A stretch of 24,724 bases of DNA from an uncultured Oscillospiraceae bacterium (GTDB lineage: Bacteria > Bacillota > Clostridia > Oscillospirales > Oscillospiraceae): positions 1 through 24,724 of the forward strand of contig CAJOFW010000023.1 in the NCBI GenBank assembly GCA_905234005.1, read 5' to 3'. Shown here piece by piece: positions 6,561 through 12,546 of this stretch (position 1 is its first letter; every line of letters begins with the position of its first letter). The notes beneath the pieces were generated by a model. The model made no database searches, was not told the DNA's origin, and saw nothing but the letters and a program-made list of their open reading frames with translations. The translations under genes were made by a program, and so were the position numbers.

Positions 6561-7427
6561 ATGGGACAGAAGGTTCATCCCCACGGTATGCGCGTGGGCG
6601 TTATCAAAGATTGGGACTCCCGTTGGTACGCACGTCCTGACAAGGTGGGCGATCTCGTCGTCGAGGACTACAAGATCCGCCAGTATCTGAAGAAGACCCT
6701 GTACTCCGCCGGCGTTCCCACCATCGAGATCGAGCGCGACAGCGCGAAGGTCCGCATCTTCATCCACTGCGCCCGTCCCGGCGTCGTCATCGGCAAGGGC
6801 GGCCAGGAGATCGAGCGCATCCGCCTCACGGTCGAGAAGATGATCGGCAAGCCCGTCGCCCTCTCCATCGTCGAGGTTCGCACCCCCGACACGAACGCGC
6901 AGCTCGTCGCGGAGAACATCGCCGCCCAGCTCGAGAAGCGCATCGGCTTCCGCCGCGCCATGAAGAACGCCATCAGCCGTGCCATGCGCATGGGCGCGAA
7001 GGGCATCAAGGTCATGTGCGCCGGCCGTCTCGGCGGCGCTGAGATCGCCCGCTCCGAGAGCTATCACGAGGGCACCATCCCCCTGCAGACCATCCGCGCC
7101 GACATCGACTACGGCTTCGCGGAGGCCGCCACGACCTACGGCCGCGTCGGCGTCAAGGTCTGGATCTACAAGGGTGAGATCCTCACCACCAGCCTGCGCA
7201 CGACCCCGCGTGTCATGGATATGAACCGCCGCGACAACCGTCGTGACCGCCGCGACAACCGCGGCCGCGGCCGCGGCGGCTACAACCGCGATAACCGCCA
7301 GGGCGGCGGCTACAACCGCGACAACCGCCAGAGCGGCGGCTACAACCGCGACAACCGCGGCAGCCAGAGCGCCCGTCCCGCCCAGACCACGGCGCCCGCC
7401 GCGCCGAAGGAAGGAGGCGACGCATAA
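6561..7427 (+). CDS. rpsC: 30S ribosomal protein S3 with long repeat tail
   Basis: 288 residues, clearly longer than the common S3 length of about 210-235. The first roughly 215 residues are a normal S3: MGQKVHPHGMRVG start, the KH-domain segment PGVVIGKGGQEIERI, and AKGIKVMCAGRLGGAEIARSE near the C-terminal domain. After VMDMNRRD comes an arginine, asparagine and glycine-rich tail containing three tandem decapeptides of the type GYNRDNRQGG, ending in an Ala/Pro-rich stretch. The tail looks disordered and RNA-binding, similar in composition to RGG motifs. S3 lies at the mRNA entry site with S4 and S5. The stop overlaps the rplP start by one base (TAATG). Confidence 0.97.
   Translation: MGQKVHPHGMRVGVIKDWDSRWYARPDKVGDLVVEDYKIRQYLKKTLYSAGVPTIEIERDSAKVRIFIHCARPGVVIGKGGQEIERIRLTVEKMIGKPVALSIVEVRTPDTNAQLVAENIAAQLEKRIGFRRAMKNAISRAMRMGAKGIKVMCAGRLGGAEIARSESYHEGTIPLQTIRADIDYGFAEAATTYGRVGVKVWIYKGEILTTSLRTTPRVMDMNRRDNRRDRRDNRGRGRGGYNRDNRQGGGYNRDNRQSGGYNRDNRGSQSARPAQTTAPAAPKEGGDA
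7278..7367 (+). repeat. Three 30-nt tandem repeats in the rpsC tail
   Basis: Units at 7278-7307, 7308-7337 and 7338-7367, each ten codons, encode GYNRDNRQGG, GYNRDNRQSG and GYNRDNRGSQ. The units are nearly identical at DNA level, so copy number may vary between strains through slippage. Confidence 0.85.
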
Positions 7428-7873
7428 TGCTGATGCCCAAACGTGTGAAATACCGCCGCGTCCAGAGAGGCCGCATGCGCGGTAAGGCCAGCCGTGGCAA
7501 CTTCCTCGCCTACGGCGATTACGGCATCGTGGCCACCGAGCCCTGCTGGATCACCGCGAACCAGATCGAGGCCGCCCGTGTCGCCATGAACCGTTATATG
7601 AAGCGTGGCGGCAAGGTCTGGATCAAGATCTTCCCCGACAAGCCCGTCACCAAGAAGCCCGCCGAGACCCGCATGGGTTCCGGTAAAGGCTCCCCCGAGT
7701 ACTGGGTAGCCGTCGTCAAGCCCGGCCGCGTCCTGTTCGAGGTCGCCGGCGTCGACGAGGCCGTGGCGCGTGAGGCCATCCGCCTTGCCAGCCACAAGCT
7801 GCCCTGCAAGACAAAATTCATCGCCCGTGAGAAAGCGGCCGAGGAGACTGGAGGCGAAGCAGATGAAGGCTGA
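7427..7873 (+). CDS. rplP: 50S ribosomal protein L16
   Basis: 148 residues. L16 helps place the A-site tRNA and completes 50S assembly. The MLMPKRVKYRRVQRGRMRG start is canonical, so the first ATG is preferred to the internal one two codons later. The segments RWITANQ-like (CWITANQIEAAR) and ETRMGSGKGSPEYWVAVVKPG are diagnostic. The C-terminus is a little longer than usual, ending in a Glu/Gly-rich stretch whose DNA also supplies the GGAGG site of rpmC. The gene overlaps rpmC by 11 nt. Confidence 0.97.
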   Translation: MLMPKRVKYRRVQRGRMRGKASRGNFLAYGDYGIVATEPCWITANQIEAARVAMNRYMKRGGKVWIKIFPDKPVTKKPAETRMGSGKGSPEYWVAVVKPGRVLFEVAGVDEAVAREAIRLASHKLPCKTKFIAREKAAEETGGEADEG

Positions 7874-8054
7874 AGAGATACGCTCCCTGTCTGTGGACGA
7901 GCTGGAGGCCCGGCTCGGCGAGCTGAAGAAGGATCTGTTCATGCTCCGTATGCAGCACGCGACCAATCATCTTGACAACCCCCTCAAGATCCCCGCCGTC
8001 CGCCGGGATATCGCCCGGGTCAAGACCGTCATCCGCGAGAAGAAGGAGGCCTAA
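7863..8054 (+). CDS. rpmC: 50S ribosomal protein L29
   Basis: 63 residues, typical for L29, a two-helix protein beside L23 at the tunnel exit. The start MKAEEIRSLSVDELEARL and the central LFMLRMQHATNHLDNP match the family. The reading frame stays open upstream, but this ATG fits the homologues and has GGAGGCGAAGC just before it. It lies within the end of rplP (11-nt overlap), which suggests coupled translation. Confidence 0.96.
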   Translation: MKAEEIRSLSVDELEARLGELKKDLFMLRMQHATNHLDNPLKIPAVRRDIARVKTVIREKKEA

Positions 8055-8057
8055 GAG

Positions 8058-8321
8058 ATGAGCGAAGTAAGAACATCTTCCCGTAAGACCCGCGTGGGCA
8101 AGGTCGTCTCCGACAAAATGGATAAGACTGTCGTCGTGATCGTAGAGGATCGCGTGGCCCACAAGACCTATAAGAAAATCATCGGACGCACCTACCGCCT
8201 GAAGGCGCACGACGAGAACAACGAGTGCGGCATCGGCGATCGCGTCCGCGTGATGGAGACCCGCCCGCTGTCCAGGGATAAGCGCTGGCGCGTGGTCGAG
8301 ATCATCGAAAAAGCGAAGTAA
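8058..8321 (+). CDS. rpsQ: 30S ribosomal protein S17
   Basis: 87 residues, an OB-fold protein that binds 16S rRNA early in 30S assembly. The block VGKVVSDKMDKTVVVIVED and the later DRVRVMETRPLSRDKRWRVVE are the standard signatures. The ATG follows the rpmC stop by 3 nt, with GGAGGCCTAAGAG as the ribosome binding region inside the rpmC end. Confidence 0.97.
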   Translation: MSEVRTSSRKTRVGKVVSDKMDKTVVVIVEDRVAHKTYKKIIGRTYRLKAHDENNECGIGDRVRVMETRPLSRDKRWRVVEIIEKAK

Positions 8322-8333
8322 GGAGGCGTCGAA

Positions 8334-8702
8334 ATGATACAGCCTGAATCCTATCTGAAGGTTGCCGACAACACCGGCGCCAAGGAGATCAAGACGATCC
8401 GCGTCCTCGGCGGCTCCAAGCGCAAGTACGGCAACATCGGCGACGTGGTCGTCGCGTCCGTGCGCAAGGCGGCGCCCGGCGGCTCCGTCAAGAAGGGCGA
8501 CGTCGTCAAGGCCGTCATCGTCCGTTCCGCCCGCGGCGTCCGCCGCGCCGACGGCACGTATGTCCGCTTCGACGAGAACGCCGCCGTCCTCATCCGCGAG
8601 GACGGCAACCCCACCGGCACCCGCATTTTTGGACCGGTCGCTCGTGAGCTGCGCGACAAGGATTACATGAAGATCCTGTCCCTCGCTCCCGAAGTAATTT
8701 GA
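8334..8702 (+). CDS. rplN: 50S ribosomal protein L14
   Basis: 122 residues, exactly the usual length. L14 contacts the 30S subunit and is the binding site for the ribosome silencing factor RsfS. MIQPESYLKVADNTGAKEI, RGVRRADGTYVRFDENAAVLI and GTRIFGPVARELR are the conserved blocks. AAGGAGGCGTCGAA precedes the ATG. It has the usual place between rpsQ and rplX. Confidence 0.98.
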   Translation: MIQPESYLKVADNTGAKEIKTIRVLGGSKRKYGNIGDVVVASVRKAAPGGSVKKGDVVKAVIVRSARGVRRADGTYVRFDENAAVLIREDGNPTGTRIFGPVARELRDKDYMKILSLAPEVI

Positions 8703-8715
8703 GGAGGCCGGATGT

Positions 8716-9021
8716 ATGAAGATTCGTAAAGACGATACCGTCGTCGTCCTGTCCGGCAAGGACAAGGGCAAGCAGGGGAAGGTCCTCACCGCTGACCCGA
8801 AGGGCATGAAGGTCACCGTGGCCGGCGTCAACGTCGCCACCAGGCACCAGAAGGCCCGCAGCCAGCAGGAGGAGGGCGGCATCATCAAGATGGAGACCCC
8901 GATCTATGTGAGCAAGGTTCAGCTCGTCTGCCCGAAGTGCGGCAAGGCCACGCGTGTCGGCAAGGCCGAGAAGGACGGCAAGAGAGTCCGCGTCTGCAAG
9001 AAGTGCGGCGCGGAAGTGTAA
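8716..9021 (+). CDS. rplX: 50S ribosomal protein L24
   Basis: 101 residues with an N-terminal KOW domain (KDDTVVVLSGKDKGKQGKVL), which starts 50S assembly. The C-terminal part carries a CPKCGK motif and a CKKCGAEV motif, giving a zinc-ribbon-like CxxC pair also seen in many Firmicute L24 proteins. A GAGGAGG site is upstream. The next gene, rplE, follows after 14 nt. Confidence 0.97.
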   Translation: MKIRKDDTVVVLSGKDKGKQGKVLTADPKGMKVTVAGVNVATRHQKARSQQEEGGIIKMETPIYVSKVQLVCPKCGKATRVGKAEKDGKRVRVCKKCGAEV

Positions 9022-9035
9022 GGAGGTAGGACGCA

Positions 9036-9547
9036 ATGACCAGATTGAAAGAGATGTATCAGAATGAGGTCGCTCCTGCCCTGATGCAGAAGTTCCAGTA
9101 CAAGTCCTCCATGCAGATCCCCCGCCTCGACAAGATCGTCGTGTCCGTCGGCTGCGGCGACTGCAAGGACAACGCGAAGGCGCTCGACAACGTCATCAAG
9201 GAGATCACCGCCCTGACCGGCCAGAAGGCCGTCGCCACGACCGCGAAGAAGTCCATCGCGAACTTCAAGCTCCGCGAGGGCATGAAGGTCGGCGTGAAGG
9301 TCACGCTCCGTCAGGATCGTATGTGGGAGTTCCTCGATCGCCTGTTCAACGTGGCGCTGCCCCGCGTCCGTTCGACGGCCGCGGCAACTATTCCCTTGGC
9401 CTCAAGGAGCAGATCATCTTCCCGGAGATCGACTACGATAAGATCGAGAAGCTGCGCGGCATGAACATCGCCATCTGCACCACGGCCGCCACCGACGAGG
9501 AGGCCCGCGAGTTCCTGCGTCTGATGGGCGCTCCGTTTGCCGGTTAA
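9036..9547 (+). pseudogene. rplE: 50S ribosomal protein L5, interrupted by a frameshifting deletion
   Basis: The first 112 codons (9036-9371) are a normal L5 N-terminal part, from MTRLKEMYQNEVAPALM to EFLDRLFNVALPRVR. The rest of L5, starting FDGRGNYSLGLKEQIIFPEIDYDKI, is read in another frame from 9371 to the stop at 9545-9547 (58 residues). The nine residues that normally join them (of the form DFRGxSxxS) are missing. Together the parts give 170 residues against about 179 in the family, so 28 nt appear to be lost and the frame is broken. Read straight through, the protein would end at 9464 with an unrelated tail. L5 binds 5S rRNA and is normally essential, so an assembly or sequencing error is a serious alternative to a true mutation. 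No slippery heptamer is seen, and a frameshift would not restore the lost residues. Confidence 0.85.
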
Positions 9548-9561
9548 GGAGGATATGAAAC

Positions 9562-9747
9562 ATGGCTAAACTCTCTATGAAGCTCAAGCAGCAGCGTCCC
9601 GCGAAGTTCACGACCCGCAAGTACAACCGCTGCAAGATCTGCGGCCGCCCGCACGCGTATCTGCGCGACTACGGCATCTGCCGCATCTGCTTCCGCAACC
9701 TGGCGTATAAAGGCCAAATCCCCGGCGTTCGCAAGGCTTCTTGGTAA
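9562..9747 (+). CDS. rpsZ: 30S ribosomal protein S14, zinc-binding type
   Basis: 61 residues, the short zinc form of S14 (also called type Z or RpsN1). The four zinc ligands are Cys24, Cys27, Cys40 and Cys43, in CKICGRPHAYLRDYGICRIC. The C-terminal GQIPGVRKASW is the standard ending. A GGAGGATATGAAAC sequence precedes the ATG, 14 nt after the rplE stop. The zinc-free paralogue of Gram-positive bacteria is not in this window. Confidence 0.97.
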   Translation: MAKLSMKLKQQRPAKFTTRKYNRCKICGRPHAYLRDYGICRICFRNLAYKGQIPGVRKASW

Positions 9748-10002
9748 TTTTGCGTCTGGCGTCGTCTCGTCGGCTCGGCGTACTTTTGTACGCTGTCGCC
9801 TCCTCGACTTAGCCTGATGACAAATTCCCTGCGAAGCAATGGCTTACTTTTCGTCCGTAACCCTGGGCCGGTTTCCGGCCCGGGGCGGAAATATGTAAAA
9901 CCCATGAAAGGCCGAGCGCAATCGGCGTGTCGCCTATTGCCCCGGAACCTCATGGGCAACACCGCAAACCGCGGTAACTCTGAATGAAGGAGGAAACCAA
10001 CC
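9748..10002 (+). other. 255-nt structured gap between rpsZ and rpsH
   Basis: No gene is seen. In order it holds: a stem-loop GCGTAC(9778-9783)/GTACGC(9788-9793) with loop TTTT; an 11-bp stem 9861-9871/9875-9885 with one wobble and a 3-nt loop; CCCATGA(9901-9907)/TCATGGG(9950-9956) enclosing GCCGA(9911-9915)/TCGGC(9922-9926); and ACCGC(9961-9965)/GCGGT(9971-9975). No T-run follows any of these. The rpsH ribosome binding site AAGGAGG is at the end. The left part looks like a dispersed repeat, and the right part like a structured leader. Confidence 0.55.
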
Positions 10003-10401
10003 ATGCAAATCACCGACCCCATCGCAGATATGCTGACCCGCATCCGCAACGCCGGTACGGCCAAGCATGAAACCGTGGACGTGCCCGCGTCACGGATGAA
10101 GAAATCCATCGCCGAGATCCTCTTGAACGAAGGCTACATCAAGAGCTATCAGATCGTCGACGACGGCACGCAGGGCATCATCCGCATCACACTGAAATAC
10201 CTCCCCGGCAAGGAGAAAGCGATCACCGGTCTTCGCCGTGTTTCGAAGCCCGGTCTGCGCGTCTATGCCGGGGCTGACGAGCTCCCCCGCGTCCTGCGCG
10301 GCCTGGGCATCGCCATCATCTCCACCTCCAAGGGCGTCATGACCGACAAGGAAGCCCGCAAGCTTCACGTCGGCGGCGAGGTCCTTGCGTTCGTCTGGTA
10401 A
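10003..10401 (+). CDS. rpsH: 30S ribosomal protein S8
   Basis: 132 residues, typical. S8 binds helix 21 of 16S rRNA and in E. coli represses the spc operon by binding its own mRNA. MQITDPIADMLTRIRNA and the C-terminal block ISTSKGVMTDKEARKLHVGGEVLAFVW are diagnostic. The ATG follows AAGGAGGAAACCAACC. The gene is preceded by the only large gap within the spc part, which is structured. S8 is therefore an obvious candidate regulator of that element, by analogy only. Confidence 0.98.
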   Translation: MQITDPIADMLTRIRNAGTAKHETVDVPASRMKKSIAEILLNEGYIKSYQIVDDGTQGIIRITLKYLPGKEKAITGLRRVSKPGLRVYAGADELPRVLRGLGIAIISTSKGVMTDKEARKLHVGGEVLAFVW

Positions 10402-10415
10402 GGGAGGGCCGCGTT

Positions 10416-10958
10416 ATGTCAAGAATCGGTAGAGCTCCCATCACCGTCCCCGCCGGCGTTGAGATCACGGTCGCCGACGGCAACGTCATCACCGTCAAAG
10501 GCCCGAAGGGCGAGCTGACGCAGGCTGTGTCCCCCGCGATGGAAATCAGCGTGGACGCCGGCGTCCTGACTGTCGCCCGGCCGAACGACGACTCCATGAA
10601 CCGCTCCCTGCACGGCCTGACCCGTACGCTCGTGAACAACATGGTCGTCGGCGTCACCGCCGGCTTCACGAAGACGCTCGAGATCAACGGCGTCGGCTAT
10701 CGCGCCTCGAAGGAGGGCAATAACCTCGTCCTGAACGTCGGCTACAGCCATCCCGTGAACGTCCCCGACAACGACGATGTGCAGACGGAGGTTCCCAACC
10801 CCAACCAGATCATCGTAAAGGGTATCGACAAACAGAAGGTAGGCCAGTTTGCGGCCGAGATCCGCGGCGTCCGTCCCCCCGAGCCGTATAAGGGCAAGGG
10901 CATCAAGTACGCCGACGAGGTCATCATCCGCAAGGAAGGCAAGACCGGCGCCAAGTAA
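10416..10958 (+). CDS. rplF: 50S ribosomal protein L6
   Basis: 180 residues, the usual length, with two similar domains; L6 is near the factor-binding stalk base. MSRIGRAPITVPAGVEI, VTVKGPKGEL-like (ITVKGPKGELTQ) and the C-terminal GQFAAEIRGVRPPEPYKGKGI are conserved. AGGGAGGGCCGCGTT precedes the ATG, 14 nt after rpsH. Confidence 0.98.
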   Translation: MSRIGRAPITVPAGVEITVADGNVITVKGPKGELTQAVSPAMEISVDAGVLTVARPNDDSMNRSLHGLTRTLVNNMVVGVTAGFTKTLEINGVGYRASKEGNNLVLNVGYSHPVNVPDNDDVQTEVPNPNQIIVKGIDKQKVGQFAAEIRGVRPPEPYKGKGIKYADEVIIRKEGKTGAK

Positions 10959-10976
10959 GAGGAGGTGTGCTGAAAA

Positions 10977-11336
10977 ATGGTTTCAAGACCCAATACAAGA
11001 GCTAAGCGCGACAGACGTCACAAGAGAATGCGCTTTAAGATCAGCGGCACGCCCGAGCGTCCGCGTCTGTCCGTATTCCGCAGCGAGAAACACATCTACG
11101 CCCAGATCATCGACGACGTGGCCGGCAATACGCTTGTCGCCGCCGCGAGCAACGAGAAGGGCTTCGATGGCTCCGGCTCCAACAAGGAGGGCGCCCGCAA
11201 GGTCGGCCAGCTCGTGGCCGAGCGCGCCCTCGCCAAGGGGATCGACACCGTGGTGTTCGATCGCGGCGGCTATGTCTATCACGGCCGCGTGCAGGAGCTC
11301 GCTGACGGCGCCCGTGAGGGCGGCCTGAAATTCTGA
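10977..11336 (+). CDS. rplR: 50S ribosomal protein L18
   Basis: 119 residues. L18 binds 5S rRNA with L5 and L25 and forms the central protuberance. RPRLSVFRSEKHIYAQIIDD and the C-terminal DRGGYVYHGRVQELADGAREGGL are the standard blocks. AGAGGAGGTGTGCTGAAAA lies before the ATG. It is of interest because its 5S-binding partner L5 is the gene that appears broken in this window. Confidence 0.98.
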   Translation: MVSRPNTRAKRDRRHKRMRFKISGTPERPRLSVFRSEKHIYAQIIDDVAGNTLVAAASNEKGFDGSGSNKEGARKVGQLVAERALAKGIDTVVFDRGGYVYHGRVQELADGAREGGLKF

Positions 11337-11356
11337 CGGGAGGAGGAAACGAAATC

Positions 11357-11896
11357 ATGGCATATCAGAACGATCGCAACGACCGGCGTCCGCGCCGCGG
11401 CCGCGAGGAGCAGGATGCTCCCGAATTCGTGGAAAAAGTAGTTTCCCTCAACCGTGTTGCCAAGACGGTCAAGGGCGGCCGCATCATGCGCTTCGCCGCG
11501 CTCTGTGTCGTCGGCGACGGCAAGGGCCGCGTCGGCTATGGCACCGGCAAGGCGAACGAGGTCTCCGAGGCCATCCGCAAGGGCCTCGAGGACGCGAAGA
11601 AGAATCTCACGAACGTCACCCTCGTGGGCACCACGATCCCCCATGAGGTCATCGGCGAGTTCGGCGCCGGCCGCGTGCTGCTCAAGCCCGCCGCCCCCGG
11701 TACCGGCATCATCGCCGGCAGCGCCGTGCGTGCCGTCATGGAGGCCGCCGGCATCTCCGATATCCGTGCGAAGTGCCTGCGCAGCAACAACCCCGGCAAC
11801 GTCGTGGCCGCGACGATGCAGGGCCTTCTGAGCCTGCGCAACGCGCAGCAGGTCGCGGCCGTCCGCGGCAAGTCGCCCAGCGATATTCTGGGTTAA
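11357..11896 (+). CDS. rpsE: 30S ribosomal protein S5
   Basis: 179 residues. S5 lies at the mRNA entry channel and contributes to decoding accuracy. The core is clear: EFVEKVVSLNRVAKTVKGG, GKGRVGYGTGKANEV, and LLKPAAPGTGIIAGSAVRAV. Ahead of it is a basic polar extension, NDRNDRRPRRGREEQ, similar in composition to the S3 tail, so both mRNA-entry proteins here carry Asn/Asp/Arg-rich disordered ends. GGAGGAGGAAACGAAATC precedes the ATG. Confidence 0.98.
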   Translation: MAYQNDRNDRRPRRGREEQDAPEFVEKVVSLNRVAKTVKGGRIMRFAALCVVGDGKGRVGYGTGKANEVSEAIRKGLEDAKKNLTNVTLVGTTIPHEVIGEFGAGRVLLKPAAPGTGIIAGSAVRAVMEAAGISDIRAKCLRSNNPGNVVAATMQGLLSLRNAQQVAAVRGKSPSDILG

Positions 11897-11907
11897 GGAG
11901 GCGCGGC

Positions 11908-12090
11908 ATGGATAAAAAGATCACTATCGAGCTCGTCAAGAGCCTGAACGGCCGTAACGACAAGCACATCGCTACCGCCGCTTCCCTCGGCCTGCGCAAG
12001 ATCGGCAACAAGACCGTGCAGCCCGACAACCCCCAGACCCGCGGCAAGATCGCCCAGATCGGCTACCTTGTCAAGGTCACGGAAGAATAA
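11908..12090 (+). CDS. rpmD: 50S ribosomal protein L30
   Basis: 60 residues, the short bacterial form of L30. The motifs ITIELVKSLNGRNDKH and GLRKIGNKTVQPDNPQTRGKI are typical. The frame remains open upstream within rpsE, but this ATG fits the family and follows AAGGAGGCGCGGC. It is 11 nt after the rpsE stop. Confidence 0.96.
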   Translation: MDKKITIELVKSLNGRNDKHIATAASLGLRKIGNKTVQPDNPQTRGKIAQIGYLVKVTEE

Positions 12091-12102
12091 GGAGGGGCCA
12101 CC

Positions 12103-12546
12103 ATGGAAATTCATGAACTTTCCCCCGCTCCCGGCAGCCGCAAGGCGGCCTGGCGCAAGGGCCGTGGCTATGCCACGGGCAACGGCAAGACGGGCGGCCG
12201 CGGCCACAAGGGTCAGAAGGCCCGCAGCGGCGGCGGTGTTCGCGTCGGCTTCGAGGGCGGCCAGATGCCTCTGTCCCGCCGCATTCCGAAGCGCGGCTTC
12301 AACAACATCTTCGCCAAGCCCCTCGAATCCGTGAACGTATCCGTACTGAACGACCGCTTTGAAAACGGCGCGGAGATCGACGCGCAGACACTGCTTGACA
12401 CCGGCGTGCTCTCGAAGTGCGAGTACGGCGTCAAGATTCTCGGCGGCGGCGAGCTCACCAAAAAGCTGACGGTTCGTGCCAAGGCCTTCTCCGCTTCCGC
12501 CAAAGAAAAAATTGAGGCCGCGGGCGGAAAGGCTGAGGTGGTGTAA
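12103..12546 (+). CDS. rplO: 50S ribosomal protein L15
   Basis: 147 residues, normal length. L15 is a late assembly protein of the 50S subunit. The glycine- and basic-rich N-terminal half (GSRKAAWRKGRGYATGNGKTGGRGHKGQ in two conserved pieces) and EGGQMPLSRRIPKRGFNN identify it. AAGGAGGGGCCACC precedes the ATG. The stop codon is followed at once by the TTG start of secY, with no gap. Confidence 0.98.
   Translation: MEIHELSPAPGSRKAAWRKGRGYATGNGKTGGRGHKGQKARSGGGVRVGFEGGQMPLSRRIPKRGFNNIFAKPLESVNVSVLNDRFENGAEIDAQTLLDTGVLSKCEYGVKILGGGELTKKLTVRAKAFSASAKEKIEAAGGKAEVV

Noticed and set aside
7213..7427. A CRISPR-like array suggested by regular 30-nt repeats.
   Set aside because: The repeats are directly tandem without spacers and encode an in-frame protein tail of S3.
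9364..9375. Programmed ribosomal frameshifting as an explanation for the rplE frame change.
   Set aside because: No slippery heptamer or downstream pseudoknot is evident, and a shift would still leave nine conserved residues missing.
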